From: Apus apus
Lineage: Eukaryota; Chordata; Aves; Apodiformes; Apodidae
Direction: 5' to 3'
NCBI RefSeq assembly: GCF_020740795.1
Contig: NC_067296.1
Span: 1,527,001-1,591,000 of the forward strand
Length of the DNA stretch: 64,000 nucleotides
The notes under the pieces were generated by a model. The model was not told the origin of the DNA. It saw nothing but the letters and a program-made list of their open reading frames with translations, and did not search any database. Position 1 is the first letter of the stretch. The number at the start of each line of letters is the position of its first letter. The position numbers were made by a program, and so were the translations under genes. Below are positions 1 through 12,497 of the stretch, one piece after another.

Positions 1-52
1 CATCACTTCCTCATCAGAGCCTGTACAGATCGTTTTCTGGTTTATTTTTCAG

Positions 53-130
53 ATTAATTCTGTTGTCCTAAAGGAAGACATGAGAACCATGGTAGAAAAC
101 TTTTATGCAGCTCTGTTTGGATATGATGAG
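53..130 (+). CDS. UQCC1: UQCC1 coding exon (third from last)
   Basis: A 26-codon exon, phase 0 to phase 0. The acceptor is a T-rich tract ending in CAG at 50-52, and the donor GTAAGA starts at 131. It encodes a segment ending in [10 protein letters not shown], which joins in frame to GILSDDH in the next exon. Confidence 0.93.
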
Positions 131-3100
131 GTAAGAAGGGTGTTTTCAGTCCACATGCAAGAACAAATAGACCATTGAATTCATGAACACAGAATACTCC
201 AGATGAGTGAAACCTTTGCTGTACATCTCTTTGGAGAAATGTTGTGTCATGGAAGCAGAGTTCTGAGTTCCTGTGATCATCTTGTGCCTGGGATTGAAGT
301 GCTGCTAAGAAAAAAGAAAGCACACAACATATTGATGTAAAACCATGAGACGTGGAAGGAGGGTTGTTCTTTGTACTGCTTGACCATCAATCAATCCTTT
401 CCTCCCTCTGACTCCCAATGTACTCAGCTATACTTTGAAATCAAAGAGAGTATTTACAGGGAGTTTGTGGGAGAGGGTATTTATAGGAAGTAGCTAATTA
501 ATACGGGCAGGCAAAAGCACCCCTGTGCACAAGTGTCTGCAGGACTTTCTAGAAGAAAATACAATTACATCATCTCCTTTAGTAGTGATTCTTTTTGCTC
601 TGGTGGGTGTTGCTCCTCAGATGGTGGTGGTATTATTTTTTGCAATGATTTGCATTATTAATAACTTATAAAAGTAAACTTCATGGAGTTGTGGACACTG
701 TTATGCATGCAAGTCTTTAATCTAGTTTTAAGTATAGCCAGGACGTGTCTGCCTGTGTCAGTCTGTCTTTTTTCTTTTCTCTTTTTGTTGACACTCTTTT
801 TGGAAGCAAAATATCTAGTTAAATTAAAGCCAAATGTTGACCTTTTTCAGTTTTAGCTGAATATTTTAAAGTCCTCTCTTGCCTTTGGCAAATGTGCCAG
901 CAGAACACAGGAGTTATGAGACTATGGTGGTAACACCACGTAAGCTAAAAAGACAATAAAAATGAGAGAATTTAGACAAAAAAGCACTCATGGATGTGAT
1001 TCTCATATAAGCCAAATTTAATATTAGATTTAACTGGAAAAATCTAGACAGTACTTGATGATGAGGAGCTCTCCCCTTCTCATTTACAATGAAAAAATAG
1101 AAAAGGAAAGCAAAATAGCAAAGTCCTGACTACATTTCTACAACATTGTATTAAATATCCTTTAATTTTTCTTTTCCAAATGTCACGGGCTTCTCACAGT
1201 TCTGTGAGGTGGTTCTGTCTTCTCTGCAAGGCCAGAATTTTTATGGTGAAGATTTCATAACACAGAAATGCAATTATCAGCTCCTGCATTAGGAATACAC
1301 TCACCCAGGTATTTTTCCAAATTAACTGGCCAGAATACTTGTTATAGGCTGCTCTGTAAATTAATTTAAAGCCAGGGTTGTTTTTCCATTCTGGGAAAGA
1401 GTGGGTTTGGTGCCTCTTTGTGTGTGCAGCCCACGGCAGCTGTGGGCTTTGAGACGGCCAATATTGTCAGCTGCCAAGTAGAGCAATGTGGTTGTCTTGT
1501 GTTCAGACCCTCTCCACGTGCAGTTTTTAATCCCCCTCTGTACTTCCACAGGGAATCTTGTCTGATGATCACGTTCTGGCAGCAGCTCTTTGGAGAAACC
1601 TTTTTAACAGGAACTGTGAGGACCCTCGGCACCTGGAGTTACTCGTAGAATACGTGCGCAAGCAGGTACCCTGCAGCTCGTGGTGTGGCTGCCCTTCATT
1701 CCCTTCTCTGGAGTATTGCAGTTTTATTTTCATTGCTTGCAGACTGTGTAGCTCAGTTCTCATAAATATCACTGAGGTTTATATTCAGTAGTTAGGAGAA
1801 AAAGGTTAAAATACAAAAACTGGCAGATACTGCGGTTCGATGGGATGTTGCTGCAGAGAAGCTCAGGGAATACTGCAGGTAATTGTGCTGATCCTTTCCT
1901 GGGCCTGTGCTCTGGTGGGGCTTGACAAAATGTGTCAGGAATGGGCTGCAACTTGTAGAGTTACAGTTGATGTTGCAGAGTTGGGATCCTCTTCATACCG
2001 AAATAGCACCCAGAGCTTGAAAATCTCCTGATGGTCTCTCTGGGAAAGCGGTAAAAGGTTTTGTTTTCCAGAATTAATTTATTGCTGCTTTCTGTTGTTA
2101 CCTAACAGCTATTTTTATTCCTTTCCTGGAGGAAACAATGTAAAGTGGTGTTTGTCCTCTCAACCCTTAGGTGGTTTGTGAACCAGTTTTTTAGGAAATT
2201 CGGTAGGATGTAGTCCAGGTGGGTATCAAAGACAGGAAGAGGATGAAGAGGTTCTGGAAGAAGTGTAGGCTGCTGGACAGGGAACTGGAGACCAACCAGA
2301 ACCTCCACCACAGCATTCTCTGCAATGTTCCCAGTGCTACATTCAGGACCAGGCAGAGATTTGGAGAGACAATATTTCTGTGTGTGTCTGAGAAGATGGT
2401 ATGGGCCATAAAGGCTGGACTTTGTAAGGGACTGAGGCTACTTTTGGAATGCATTTTGGAATGCTAGAGGGATTCTCAGGAGGGACAGACTTAATTTAAT
2501 GCTTAAGGTTCCTGATGCTTAACATCAGTGTGGCTGTAGGAAAGTTTACAACTTGTACTTCTGTGCATTCAGAAAAAGGATGGGACAGGACCTTTCAGCA
2601 GTTGATGAGGGCAGAGTGATCACACAGATAGATGTGGCACGTTGGGGAGGAGTTGGCACAGCTTCTGCAGAGACAGCTCATTCCTGTAGACAACTCTGCA
2701 CTTGAGAAAAACAGTCCCAGCTTTACATAGATATTGATGAGCTCTAAACTTACCACACAGGAATGACTCCTTGAAGTTAGAATTGTATTATCAAAACGTC
2801 AGCTCAGCGCCCTGTAGTGTTTAAATAAAGTAAAACAAATGCTCAGAACTACCAAGGAAGGAATACAGAATAAAATAGCATTGCCATGCCACTTTTTAAA
2901 TCCGTGGCACCTTTGTGATCTTGAATAATGTGTGTGCTTTGGGCTCTGGCCATCGAGAAAAACAAAAATCAAATTAAGAATGTTCAGAGATGAGCAGTAA
3001 GGGTGAGATGAAACAGCTCCTTGATTAGCAATGAGTAGGATTCCCTGCTTGAAAAACAGCTGAGACAGAATGTGGGGCAGCTCTGGGAAATCCTGAAGGC

Positions 3101-5229
3101 ACGTGAGGGTGAGCAGGGAAAGGCTGGTCACTGCTACAGGATTGTGGGGATGTAACTTTGCCACAGGTTGGTTGGGATGCTCCAGCTGCACATGGGCTCC
3201 AAAGCCACTGGCAGGGTTTATGGAAGAGAAGTATGTGCAGGTCTGTTAAACCCACAACAACCACTTCACGCTCAAAATCCCCAACCTAAGAAATTTTGAG
3301 AGGGAGGGAAAATAAACAAGGAAAGTAACATAGTATGCAAGCATTGTATTTGATTCCTCCAGGGGAATCTGCTGTTGGTGACTGCTGGAAACAGGATATT
3401 GTGCTTCGGTGGCTCTTTGGTCTGACCCTCCGTGGCCATTGGTGTGTTCTTCCCTCTGCTGAGAAACTCCTTGTCAAATTACCTTTGGTTTCCAGGATGC
3501 ATTGTGTACGAGGCCTTTCCCACCACTTCTTGCTGATCCTGTCTTTAACAGTGGCTGTTAGTGGATGCCAGAGAAGAATATAGTAATAGGGCAAGCATGT
3601 CTACTATTTCTCTGGTCAACTCTCCTAGCAATCTGCTGCCTCCACAGACTTCCTGAGCCAGAGGTGGTGGATATGTCTTTTACTCACCCCTGATGGAATT
3701 TCCCCCCACCCCCTACCATGTTTGCAGCATCTTGTGGCAGCAGGTTAACCCTATGGGGTGTGACAAGGGTTTTAGAATCATGGAATCACAGAACATGTGG
3801 GGTTGGAAGGGACCTTTAAAGGTCACCCAGTCCAGCCCCCTGCAGTGAGCAGGGACCTCTGTACCTAGATCAGGTTGCTCAGAGCCTGACCTTGAATGTC
3901 TCATGGAATGGAGCCTCCACCACCTCTCTGGGCAACCTGTTCCAGTGCTTCACGACCCTCATAGTAATGAAGTTCTTCCTGATACCCAGTCTGAATCCAC
4001 CCTGCTCTAGTTTAAGGCCATTGTCCCTTGTCCTGTTGCTACACACCCTCCAGCTCGTGTTTTTATGTTATAAACCTCAGGTGTTCCCTGCTGGTCAGGC
4101 TTTTTTTTGTAGTGAGAAGCCTTGGTCTGTGTGAAACCACTTTTATGAGAACACTCCATGTAGATGATGGCACTAGCAGTGTGTCATCTGAAGTAACTTC
4201 TGGGAGGAGAAATTACTCATGTTAGCTTTGTGTGGCTCTTCTTTGTCCTGTTGCCAAACATTCAGAGGAGACATTAACTAAGCAGTTAGCAGAAGACCTT
4301 CTGCAGTTAACTCCAGTGGATCTGCAGATCCTTATCTCCTGGTCTTTCCATGATGCTTAAGGAGTCCTAAATTATCTTTTGAGATCTACGTCACACAAAT
4401 GGCAAAGTGTGCTAAAATCTCCCTGTTTCGCTGTTTTTTTGGAAGCCAGATGTTTGTGTAGCTCTTGAGGAAGCTGAATGGCCAGCAGGTCAAAGGAGGT
4501 TCTTCCCTTCTACCCTACTACTGTCCTGGTAATACCACATCGGGAGTGTTGTGTCCAGTTCTGGGCTCCCCAGTTCAAGAGGGACAGGGACAGACTAGAG
4601 AGAGTCCAAGGGAGGCCACGAGGATGATGAAAGGACTGGAACACCTGCCTGGTGAGGAAAGGCTGAGAGACCTGGGGCTGTTCAGGCTGGAGAAGACTGA
4701 GAGGGGATGTTATCAGTGTTTACAAATATCTGAGGGGTGGGTGTCAAGAAGGAGGGGCCAGTCTCTGTTCAGTGGTGCCTGTGATGGGACAAGGGGCAAT
4801 GGATTCAAACTGGAGCCCAGGAAGTTCCACCTCAAGATGAGGAAGAACTTCTTTCCTGTGAGGGTGACAGAGCCCTGGGACAGGCTGCCCAGAGAGGCTG
4901 TGGAGTCTCCTTCTCTGGAGACTTTCCAGACCCACCTGGACGTGTTCCTGTGTGACCTGCCCTGGGGGATCCTGCTCTGGCAGGGGGGTTGGACTCAATG
5001 ATCTCCAGAGATCCCTTCCAACTCCTGACATTCTGTGATGCTGTGAGCGTGAAGGGGTGGTGGGATGGCTCTCAGTGACACCCTGTCCTTGCAGGTGCAG
5101 CACCTGGACACGCTGAGCGGGGAGGAGCTGCTGCTGACGGGCGAGGTGAGCTGGCGGCCGCTGGTGGAGGCCGACGCCCGCAGCATCCTCAGGCCGCCCG
5201 CCCCGGTCTACAATGACGAAGGACTCTGA
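53..5229 (+). CDS. UQCC1: UQCC1, 3' part (last three coding exons)
   Basis: Ubiquinol-cytochrome c reductase complex assembly factor 1, the animal relative of yeast Cbp3. The family acts in mitochondria and, with UQCC2, helps synthesis and assembly of cytochrome b into respiratory complex III. Coding exons are 53-130, 1552-1665 and 5095-5229, all phase 0 at both ends, giving the C-terminal 108 residues. Recognisable stretches are [48 protein letters not shown] and the terminal YNDEGL, which match the vertebrate protein as I remember it. They form the C-terminal part of the ubiquinol-cytochrome c chaperone domain. The N-terminal exons and promoter lie left of base 1. FAM83C follows on the same strand, as in human synteny. 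Identity is secure from sequence and neighbours. Confidence 0.95.
131..1551 (+). other. UQCC1 intron
   Basis: AT-rich intron between two UQCC1 coding exons. I see no CR1 tail, RNA gene or convincing reading frame in it. Confidence 0.85.
1552..1665 (+). CDS. UQCC1: UQCC1 coding exon (penultimate)
   Basis: A 38-codon exon, phase 0 to phase 0, from acceptor ACAG (ends 1551) to donor GTACCC (starts 1666). It encodes [18 protein letters not shown] followed by [17 protein letters not shown]. The donor differs from GTRAGT at several places but the frame join to the last exon is exact. Confidence 0.94.
3773..4048 (-). mobile_element. CR1 LINE fragment (3' end)
   Basis: 5'-truncated CR1 in reverse orientation. 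It starts with the reverse-complemented tail (AGAATCATGGAATCACAGAA), then GGGTTGGAAGGGACCTTTAA and the segment around GTGAGCAGGGACC and ATCAGGTTGCTCAGAGCC. The same subtype recurs at 62805-63075. Confidence 0.85.
4479..5046 (+). mobile_element. CR1 LINE fragment
   Basis: 5'-truncated CR1 in sense orientation with UQCC1. It contains GTGTCCAGTTCTGGGCTCCC, the block GACAGAGCCCTGGGACAGGC and a degenerate tail at about 5020-5046. It contains an uninterrupted frame of 178 codons (4465-5001), which is an ORF2-derived remnant and not a host gene. Confidence 0.9.
5095..5229 (+). CDS. UQCC1: UQCC1 last coding exon
   Basis: 44 codons plus TGA. It starts [18 protein letters not shown] and ends YNDEGL. 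It is much more GC-rich than the two preceding exons, especially around 5130-5200. The stop at 5227-5229 fits the family's C-terminus. Confidence 0.95.
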   Translation: MQHLDTLSGEELLLTGEVSWRPLVEADARSILRPPAPVYNDEGL

Positions 5230-5423
5230 GCCTGCTGGCACCTTGGCTCTTCTATCAGCTTGCCAGATCAGCTTGGGAAGCATGCCTGGAATGGAACTGG
5301 GCTGAGGCCAAGGGGTCAGGGAGGAAAATCTGCTGGTGGAGAGGAAAGATTTAATTAGGTGTCCTATCAGTGGTGACTCAGGAGCAGATCGGACAGCCAC
5401 GCTCTTCTGAAGAGTCACCCACA

Positions 5424-5429
5424 AATAAA
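5424..5429 (+). terminator. UQCC1 polyadenylation signal
   Basis: AATAAA 195 bases after the UQCC1 stop, the first canonical hexamer downstream. A second AATAAA at 6378-6383 could serve a longer 3' UTR. Which one is used cannot be told without transcript data. Confidence 0.6.
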
Positions 5430-6419
5430 TGCTGCTTGGTTTGAGAACCTCTGTCCTTTTTCAGGCACTGAGTGGTCCTTGCTGACAAATGGAAAGCCCT
5501 GCCTTCTGTCTTTAGGAAACCAGGTATTTTACCGTGACTTAGAATTCTCTCAAGAAGATGTTTCTGTCCTTTGCCTCGTTTGAAGAGCTGCTACATAGAG
5601 ACACAGCCGTGTCCTCTGCTCCCTGAGTGGTTGTGAATGCAAATGTGAGCTTTGCATATTAGATTTAATGTATTTTCAAAGCCTGATCTGAAAATGGAAC
5701 GGTCCGTTTTTGCTTTAGTGGAGTCAAGCATTGCTTTAACAGATTCTGAAGGGTTTTCTGTGAAAATCCGTTTTAGGAACTCTGCTCTGTTGCACAAGGA
5801 TGGGAGGATGCAAAGAATCATGTGCAGTCCCCAGTAATCAATCCTCTGTGACTGTCACCATCGTCATGAGAACAAAGCCCCAAACATAGCTGGGCTGTCA
5901 CCAGAAGCTGCCTCCCAGTGCTCCGTGTTTCCATCTGCCTTGCTGATCCTTCTGTGTTCCTTCTAGAGTTGTGGTCTAAGAATTTCTTTATGAAAAGAAG
6001 ATCCCAGTTTCTGTCTGTGGCTCTTAGGGAGACAGGACTGTGCTGTCCCCCACCCCCAGAGCAGTGGTCCAGGGCTTTGTGACAAGCCCTGTCAACCCCA
6101 GGGAAAACTGTGTCTGGCTGCGCAGGCAGGTTATGCCAACACAGTAATTATGGGAGCAGGAGCTCTGCTGATGAGATCAGCAGGGGCTGAGGTGTGCTGT
6201 GTGGGTGGATGGTTCACCAGGCTATTCCCAGGTCAGTAACAAAAACAGTTTTCATTTCTCTCCTGTCTAAAATCCTAGTCAATAAATCCATGTCAGTCGG
6301 GGTCAGCCGGGTGTGTATGTTCTGTGCCGTGTGCGCTTTTGATAAGATCAAGCCTTGTCATATCAGGATTTATTCCTAATAAAACCATTGCACAAAAGTC
6401 AAGCTTCATGTGTGAAATT

Positions 6420-6458
6420 AATCCTTAATTTGTAATCCTTAATTTGTAATCCTTAATC
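6420..6458. repeat. 14-bp tandem repeat, about three copies
   Basis: Unit AATCCTTAATTTGT is repeated head to tail nearly three times, with the last copy partial and diverged. It lies 40 bases after the distal UQCC1 AATAAA. Confidence 0.85.
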
Positions 6459-7749
6459 TGGTGAAAGTCTTGGCTGTGCCTGGCTGTGACTGTTCCTCCT
6501 TCTGAAGTTGCTTTCTTCACACGGTGTGTGTAGGGGAATATTTGACATCCCCTCCCTGGGAGAAGAGCAGCAGGATACAGGATACAGGCTCCCAAACACT
6601 GGCTTGCATATTTTTTTTTGTTGTTAATCTTCTCTCAGGGAACCTTCTGTGTATAAAAAAGGCATTTTGTTATTTTTTTCCAAGGCGAACTTCCTCAGTT
6701 TAACTTGTTATAAAATGAGTCATGTAAAGAAACCCTCCATGTGTGAGGTGTATCCCTTCTCTGTGAAAACATTACAGACCAAACAACTTGCTTGCAGTTT
6801 ATTTAAGATGCTTTTGTTGAAAGCTGAGCTAAGCAGAGAAACCTCTTATGTGTGAAGTATTATACAGTGTGAGTGAGATAATAACACCTTGTAATTCATT
6901 ACAGCTGGGTTGTATTTACATAAAAGAAGGCTGAGCTGTGTAGGAATTTGCTGATTAATTTATTTTTAATGAGAGCGAAGTATACCAAGTACCAAAATAA
7001 ACTTTACTTTGTGTATCTTACTGCTCCTGAAATAGGTGGAAAAATTAATGGTAGATATTTTGGCTCAAAACTACATACATTAATTCATATACAAAACAGG
7101 CATTTAAGCTTTAACCCCTTTCCAGCTATGTAATTCAAACCTGGACTCACGTTATCCACACCATGGGAACAGAGGACTGGGAGGACCCCCTCATCCAACC
7201 TGGAGCTGTACACAGGTCAGAGACAGGGTAGGATCTGTGGTGCTGGTGCTGTGGAGTGTGGGGAATTCATGGGACCACTAGTCTGTAGGTGACAACACCT
7301 TTTGTTCTCTGAGTATGAGATGGCCATGTGGTCAAAACTGAACCCTTTCCTATGTTTATGTGCAGGAGTCTCCAGAAATCTCGGTGCCAGGTTGTGGTCA
7401 TTGGCATCTGCTTTTGCACATTTTATTAATATGAGAATAAAGACCTATAATCATGGCTCTCCACTTGTTCCATGGAATGGCTTCCACCACCCTGCTGTGA
7501 CAGCTGAACCAGCAGGCAGGGTGTGTCTTGGACAGGAGTGTGTGGGGCCTGGTAAGTGAATAAGGCAGAAACTGTCCATTAATTAAAAAGGGTAATCTGT
7601 TAAGTGAGAAAAAATACTCTGGAGGCTGCACAGGACAAGAGAAGACCTTGCTTCTCAGCCATCAGTTAACTGGAGACAGGATTTGGATGTATAATATGAC
7701 CCCTCTTACTCGAGGGGTGCATGCCAGGGGGCTAGAAACGTGCCAAGGG

Positions 7750-7968
7750 GAGTTAGGAGGAAATTCTTCCCTGTGAGGGTGATGAGACACTGGCCCAGGT
7801 TGCCCAGGGAAGCTGTGGCTGCCCCATCCCTGGCAGTGTTGAAGGGCAGGTTGGATGGGGCTTGGAGCAACCTGGGCTGGTGGGAGGTGTCCCTGCCCAT
7901 GCAGGGGGTTGGAACTAGAGGATCTTTAAGATCTCTTCCAACCCAAACCATTTCTTCATTCTATGATC
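7750..7968 (+). mobile_element. CR1 LINE fragment (young subtype)
   Basis: The last 220 bases of CR1, with GGCCCAGGTTGCCCAGGGAA, the block GTTGAAGGGCAGGTTGGATG, GTGTCCCTGCCCATGCAGG and a tail ending in ATTCTATGATC. Confidence 0.92.
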
Positions 7969-10952
7969 TTGCATACAAGACCAGCATTTAGAGTCCTTGC
8001 AAGAGAGTATGCTTCCAGTAGCAAGGTCTGCCCCTTGGAGGCACTGGGGCAGCAGTGCTGAGCAGCTGAAGGGGATTCCTCTGCCCATCACTGAGGAGTG
8101 CAGCAGAAGGCAGGGTCTGTAACCCAGTGCTGCAGGGCCCATCTTCTCCCCCTTCTGAGGCTTCACAGAGGGAATGACTGAAGGTGTTTTGCTCATGGTC
8201 TTTATGCTGCTGGGCTTTTTGAAAGTGGTCTCAGATCGCTGGCTTGGGGACACTGACTGTATTTTAAGTGACTATATCCATGTGCATTTCTTCTGGAAGG
8301 AGCCTGCTGAGCACTTTGTCATCCAACCTGATCTCCTCTCTCGTATACAGAATTTGGACATCACTTACTGTTCCAAATGACTTGTTTCTTCAACTTTTCC
8401 AGGTGGCCTAAAATGGAAGCGCCTCTAGGAAGCACTCACTCATTATTTCAGGTAGATCTTGGCTTTCTTGTCTCTGGGAGAAGAAAAGAAGGACCAGTGT
8501 TCAATGACTTCCCTTCCTTCTCTGCTCTTCTCCACCAGTGGGAGAGCAGGCACTTTGGGTCATGCTTGATCTGTTGCTTCCAACTCATATTCTGAGATGT
8601 TCTAGAGTTAGAGGGGAGTTATCTGATATCCTTTGATGCCTGCTCTTTATTTTAGGTGCTTAAATGTTTTTCTGTCTCAGTTTCTGTGCTCACACTGCCC
8701 TTTGGTACTAGCATCTAATGGTTTTCTCCTGCTGCTTCAAACAGCTGCAGTGCTGCCAGCACTGGCATCCTTGGTGAGCTCCACATTTCCTGCTCTGTCC
8801 AGGGCTCTCAGCCCTGTTCAAGTGCAGTTACCACCTCCTGGATTTCAGACTCCTGACCTCACCTTCCACAAAGAGAAGTTTTCAGTCACGCTTCTGCTAC
8901 ACCAAGCCCTGGGGGTCAGAATTGCTGCTCCTGATGTAGCAGTTGGACTTGACCTGTCTCTCTTCCCCTGCCCTTGGCTGGGCAGATAAGGTAAGCAGAA
9001 ACTGCAGGCTGAGAAGGAGCAAATCTTCCCACCAGAGCTTTGAAGGAGATGAGTGGAGATTAGATGAAGAACAGCAGAGCCATGGGAGGGGAAACACGGG
9101 CTGGGAGGGGATGGTGAGTGGTTCTGCAAGCATGGTCCCTGTGATGGATGCCACTGTGTGGCACCACTCAGGAGCAGTGAGAGCCATGCCAGACCTTCTG
9201 ACCCACTCTCTCATTTCTCTACACTCCAAAACCCTGCAGAGGAGATCTTCCTTCAGAAATCCCCATCAGCTCTATGACTGCAACTCTGGTGCAGTGTATG
9301 TGCAGCATTTCTGTGGGACCACTTGAATCCTGAGCATGTGCTGGGAGTCATAGACACCTAGAAATTCCTTGGTGTCTTCTAACCCCTCTGTTAGCAGAGT
9401 TGTGCCATGAATACAGCAGTCTCTTGTTGTGGCATTCTCCAGCTTCTCAGGCCCCAGTGCAGACATTTGGTTGTGGTCTTAGCCTAGTTCATGGGTTTGT
9501 TGGGGTTTTTTTGGGTGATGCTGGTGGCAGCTGATTTCTTAATAGACACCCCTGCATACAGGCTCCTGCCCTCCCCATCTGCCCCTTCTCATCTGCCTGA
9601 TCTCTCTTGTCATCCTGTATAATCGAGACTTTTTTGCTCTTTTCTCTCTTTTCTCTCAAGAGACTGAGATAAACCTCAGCCCTGTTCTCTGCTGAACAGT
9701 CTGCATCAGACCTGCCAGGGCCTTTGGTGTTCCAAGACTGGGTCAGCTCCTCTTCCAGCAGCCTGGGGGATGGGACTTCTCCCCCTCTGCAGCCTGCCTT
9801 AGGGAGCAGCATCTCCATCTTTTGAACATGTGTCTGCACAGCTTGGCCCTCAGCACTGGGTCTTCTCCTGAAGGTCTGAGAAGTCAAGGGGAGGACACAG
9901 GAGCCTGGGAAAGTGGCAAGGACATAGGAAAAACCCTGAGGCTCTACAGGAGTGTGTGGTAGGCTCTGCTGCTTAGGCAGCTGTGCTGTGCTTGGGAAGT
10001 ATCCACCCCTCTTCTCTGCCTGCAAAGGGACTGTCACCCCTGGTGCTGCCTGGCCTCCAGCACTAGGATGGGGCAGTTGCATGTTAATGTCTCATGATCC
10101 TTCACAGACTCTTCTGCTGAGGTTTCTTTCACTGCTGCCCCTTCTCCAGGTGTTTAGGACTGTCCTGTGCATCCTACGTGTGTTCTTCCTGAAGTTGCTG
10201 AACATGTTGAGGGAGTACTTGTTTTGCTTACAGTCATTCAACCTGCCTGACAGCTTGCTCTGCTCATTTGTGGGACAGCAGAGAGGTTTGGGCCTCATCC
10301 TTCCACTGGGAGTGCAGAACAGGAGCTCAGAGGAGCCTGATTTCACCTTCTGCTGTCACATGTCAGTAGCTGCTCCAGATGTGACATGCTGGGAGCAGCC
10401 AGGGAGATTAGGTCAGGTGGCACTGGATCTGCCTGAGGGCCAGACTGGTGTAAACAATTCCCTGCACACCAGTGTAGGAGCCAGAAATACCTCCTGTCCA
10501 GTTGCTGTTGTTGTGTGCAGGGGTGTTGGTGCAGGAGGCCCCTGCAGCCTGCTGCTGAGGCTGGATGCTGTGGGTGCTGCTGTGCTGCTGCAGCTCCCCT
10601 GGGAGGCAAGAGGTCCTTCATGCTCATTTAGGAAGCAAGGAGCCCTGCACATGCAAAGCCTTCAGTAACAGTTCCCTGGCTTGTGCATTCCTCACCCCCC
10701 CTGCCAGCCTCCCTGGCTGCCCCACATCCTGTCCAAGCCAGGACAATCTTGGGAGGATTTGCTCATTGTCCCACATCCTTCCCTTCGTACCCTCTTCCTG
10801 CTGGTCACTAGCCCCACTGATGGTACAATGACCAGCTCTCTTCCTGGGCATTTCCTTTGGAAGGGGAGAGGAAGAGGTGTCAGGGATTGCTCTTTCACAA
10901 GTTCAGCACAGGGCAGCAGCCTGGGGAGGAGGCACCATCTGGTTCTTCTCTG

Positions 10953-11069
10953 AGCAACCTGGTCTAGGGGGAGGTGTCCCTGCCCATGCAGGGGGGTCAG
11001 GTTGGATCTAGATGATCTTTAAGGTCCTTTCCAGCCCAAAGCATTTTGTGATTCTGTGATTTTATGATA
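10953..11069 (+). mobile_element. CR1 LINE tail fragment
   Basis: Only the last 120 bases of CR1: GTGTCCCTGCCCATGCAGG, ATGATCTTTAAGGTCCTTTC and the tail repeats GATTCTGTGATTTTATGAT. Confidence 0.88.
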
Positions 11070-12015
11070 ACTGTGAATAAGCACCTGGAGCAACCCTGGG
11101 CTGGACCTCAAAGGGCCACCAGAGCAACTCCATAGCCACATGTTGGCTTCCCTACATGGCCTGTGGTTGGTAGGTACCTCAGAGTGGCAACTGGAAAGAA
11201 CCTCTGTGCTGGACACAGCACTGGGCAGGGAGCCAGCAGGGGAGGTAAGGTTGTCTGCTTTCCCTGCAGGTAGATCATTTGGCTCAGAGCTGGCCACTGG
11301 TGCCCAGTGCCCTTCAGCAGAGAGGGGCAGAGCTGCTCTCCCCCGATTTGGAAGGGTCTTGACATACACATGGGAAAAACAAAGCAAGCATTTGTGTGCT
11401 GCTGCTGTGTCTAGAAGAGGGATTCCCTAATGCCATGGTCAGGAGGCTCAGACAGAAACCTGGGAGACCTGCCTGCTCAGCCTGTGAGTTCAGGGTTGAC
11501 CCAGATCTCAGTGCAGCAACTAAAATTGGGACGTTCCTCAACTAGCTGTGCTTGCTCTTTACATCTGGCCAGTGAATTCTGCCCAGTGGAACGTTGCCAT
11601 GCAGATGCCTTCCAGGAATGCCTATAGATGTGTTTGAACACCATGATGTTTTGTGGTGGAAGATGTGGATTTCAGTCTGAAATAGAGAGGTGGGAAAACA
11701 GCAAACCTGGTTCCTCATGTTCCTGGGGGAGTGCTCTCCAAGAACTGCAGAACCACAGAACAAGTTGGCAGCCTCCCTTCATTTGTGCTTGAAGAGGGAG
11801 CAGCAGGTACATTTTATGGAAAGCCCAGGCAAGGTGTTAGTGTTTGGTGAGCTCCAAGAACATCTGTAGTGGAACAGCAGAATGAATTACTGCCTAATGC
11901 TTGAATCCTTCCTGAGCTCAGGTATCAGCCAGAGTGTAGCTGCCTAGGGACACTGACTTGGAAGTGGGACTTGGTGTGTGTCTTGAACCAGAGGGAATTT
12001 TCCATTTTCCTCCAA

Positions 12016-12497
12016 CATAAGAAGGACATGGAGCTCCTGGAGTGAGTCCAGAGGAGGCCAAGAAGATGCTCAGAGGGTTGGAGCAGCTCTGCTCTGGAGC
12101 CAGGCTGGGAGAGTTGGGGTGTTCAGCCTGGAGAAGAGAAGGCTCCAGGGAGACCTTAGAGCACCTTCCAGTGCCTGAAGGGGCTCCAGGAAAGCTGGGG
12201 AGGGGCTTGGGACAAGGGCAGGGAGGGAGAGGACAAGGGGGGATGGATGAAAACTGGAAGAGGGAGATTGAGGTGAGACAGGAGGAAATTCTTTGCTGTG
12301 AGGGTGGTGAGACCCTGGCCCAGGTTGCCCAGGGAAGCTGTGGCTGCCCCATCCCTGGCAGTGTTGAAGGGCAGGTTGGATGGGGCTTGGAGCAGCCTGG
12401 GCTGGTGGGAGGTGTCCCTGCCCATGCAGGGGGTGGATCTAGATGAGTTTTAAGGTCCCTTCCAACCCAAACCAGTCCGTGATACGATTCTATGATT
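12016..12497 (+). mobile_element. CR1 LINE fragment (young subtype)
   Basis: About 480 bases of CR1 3' end in forward orientation, from AGGACATGGAGCTCCTGGAG to a tail with GATTCTATGATT. It is nearly identical, in reverse, to the copies at 21727 and 50976. Confidence 0.92.

Larger units (their letters stand above)
1666..5094 (+). other. UQCC1 last intron
   Basis: Intron holding two CR1 pieces in opposite orientation (about 3773-4048 and 4479-5046). The remaining 1666-3772 is unique-looking AT-rich sequence in which I recognise nothing. The acceptor is CCTTGCAG ending at 5094, only about 48 bases after the CR1 tail. Confidence 0.85.

Noticed and set aside
9952-10668. 238-codon open frame in the UQCC1-FAM83C interval
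   Set aside because: The translation is Leu/Cys/Gly-rich with no known domain, begins nowhere near a promoter-like region and has equally long frames on the other strand (9489-10082). It looks like chance in GC-rich sequence.
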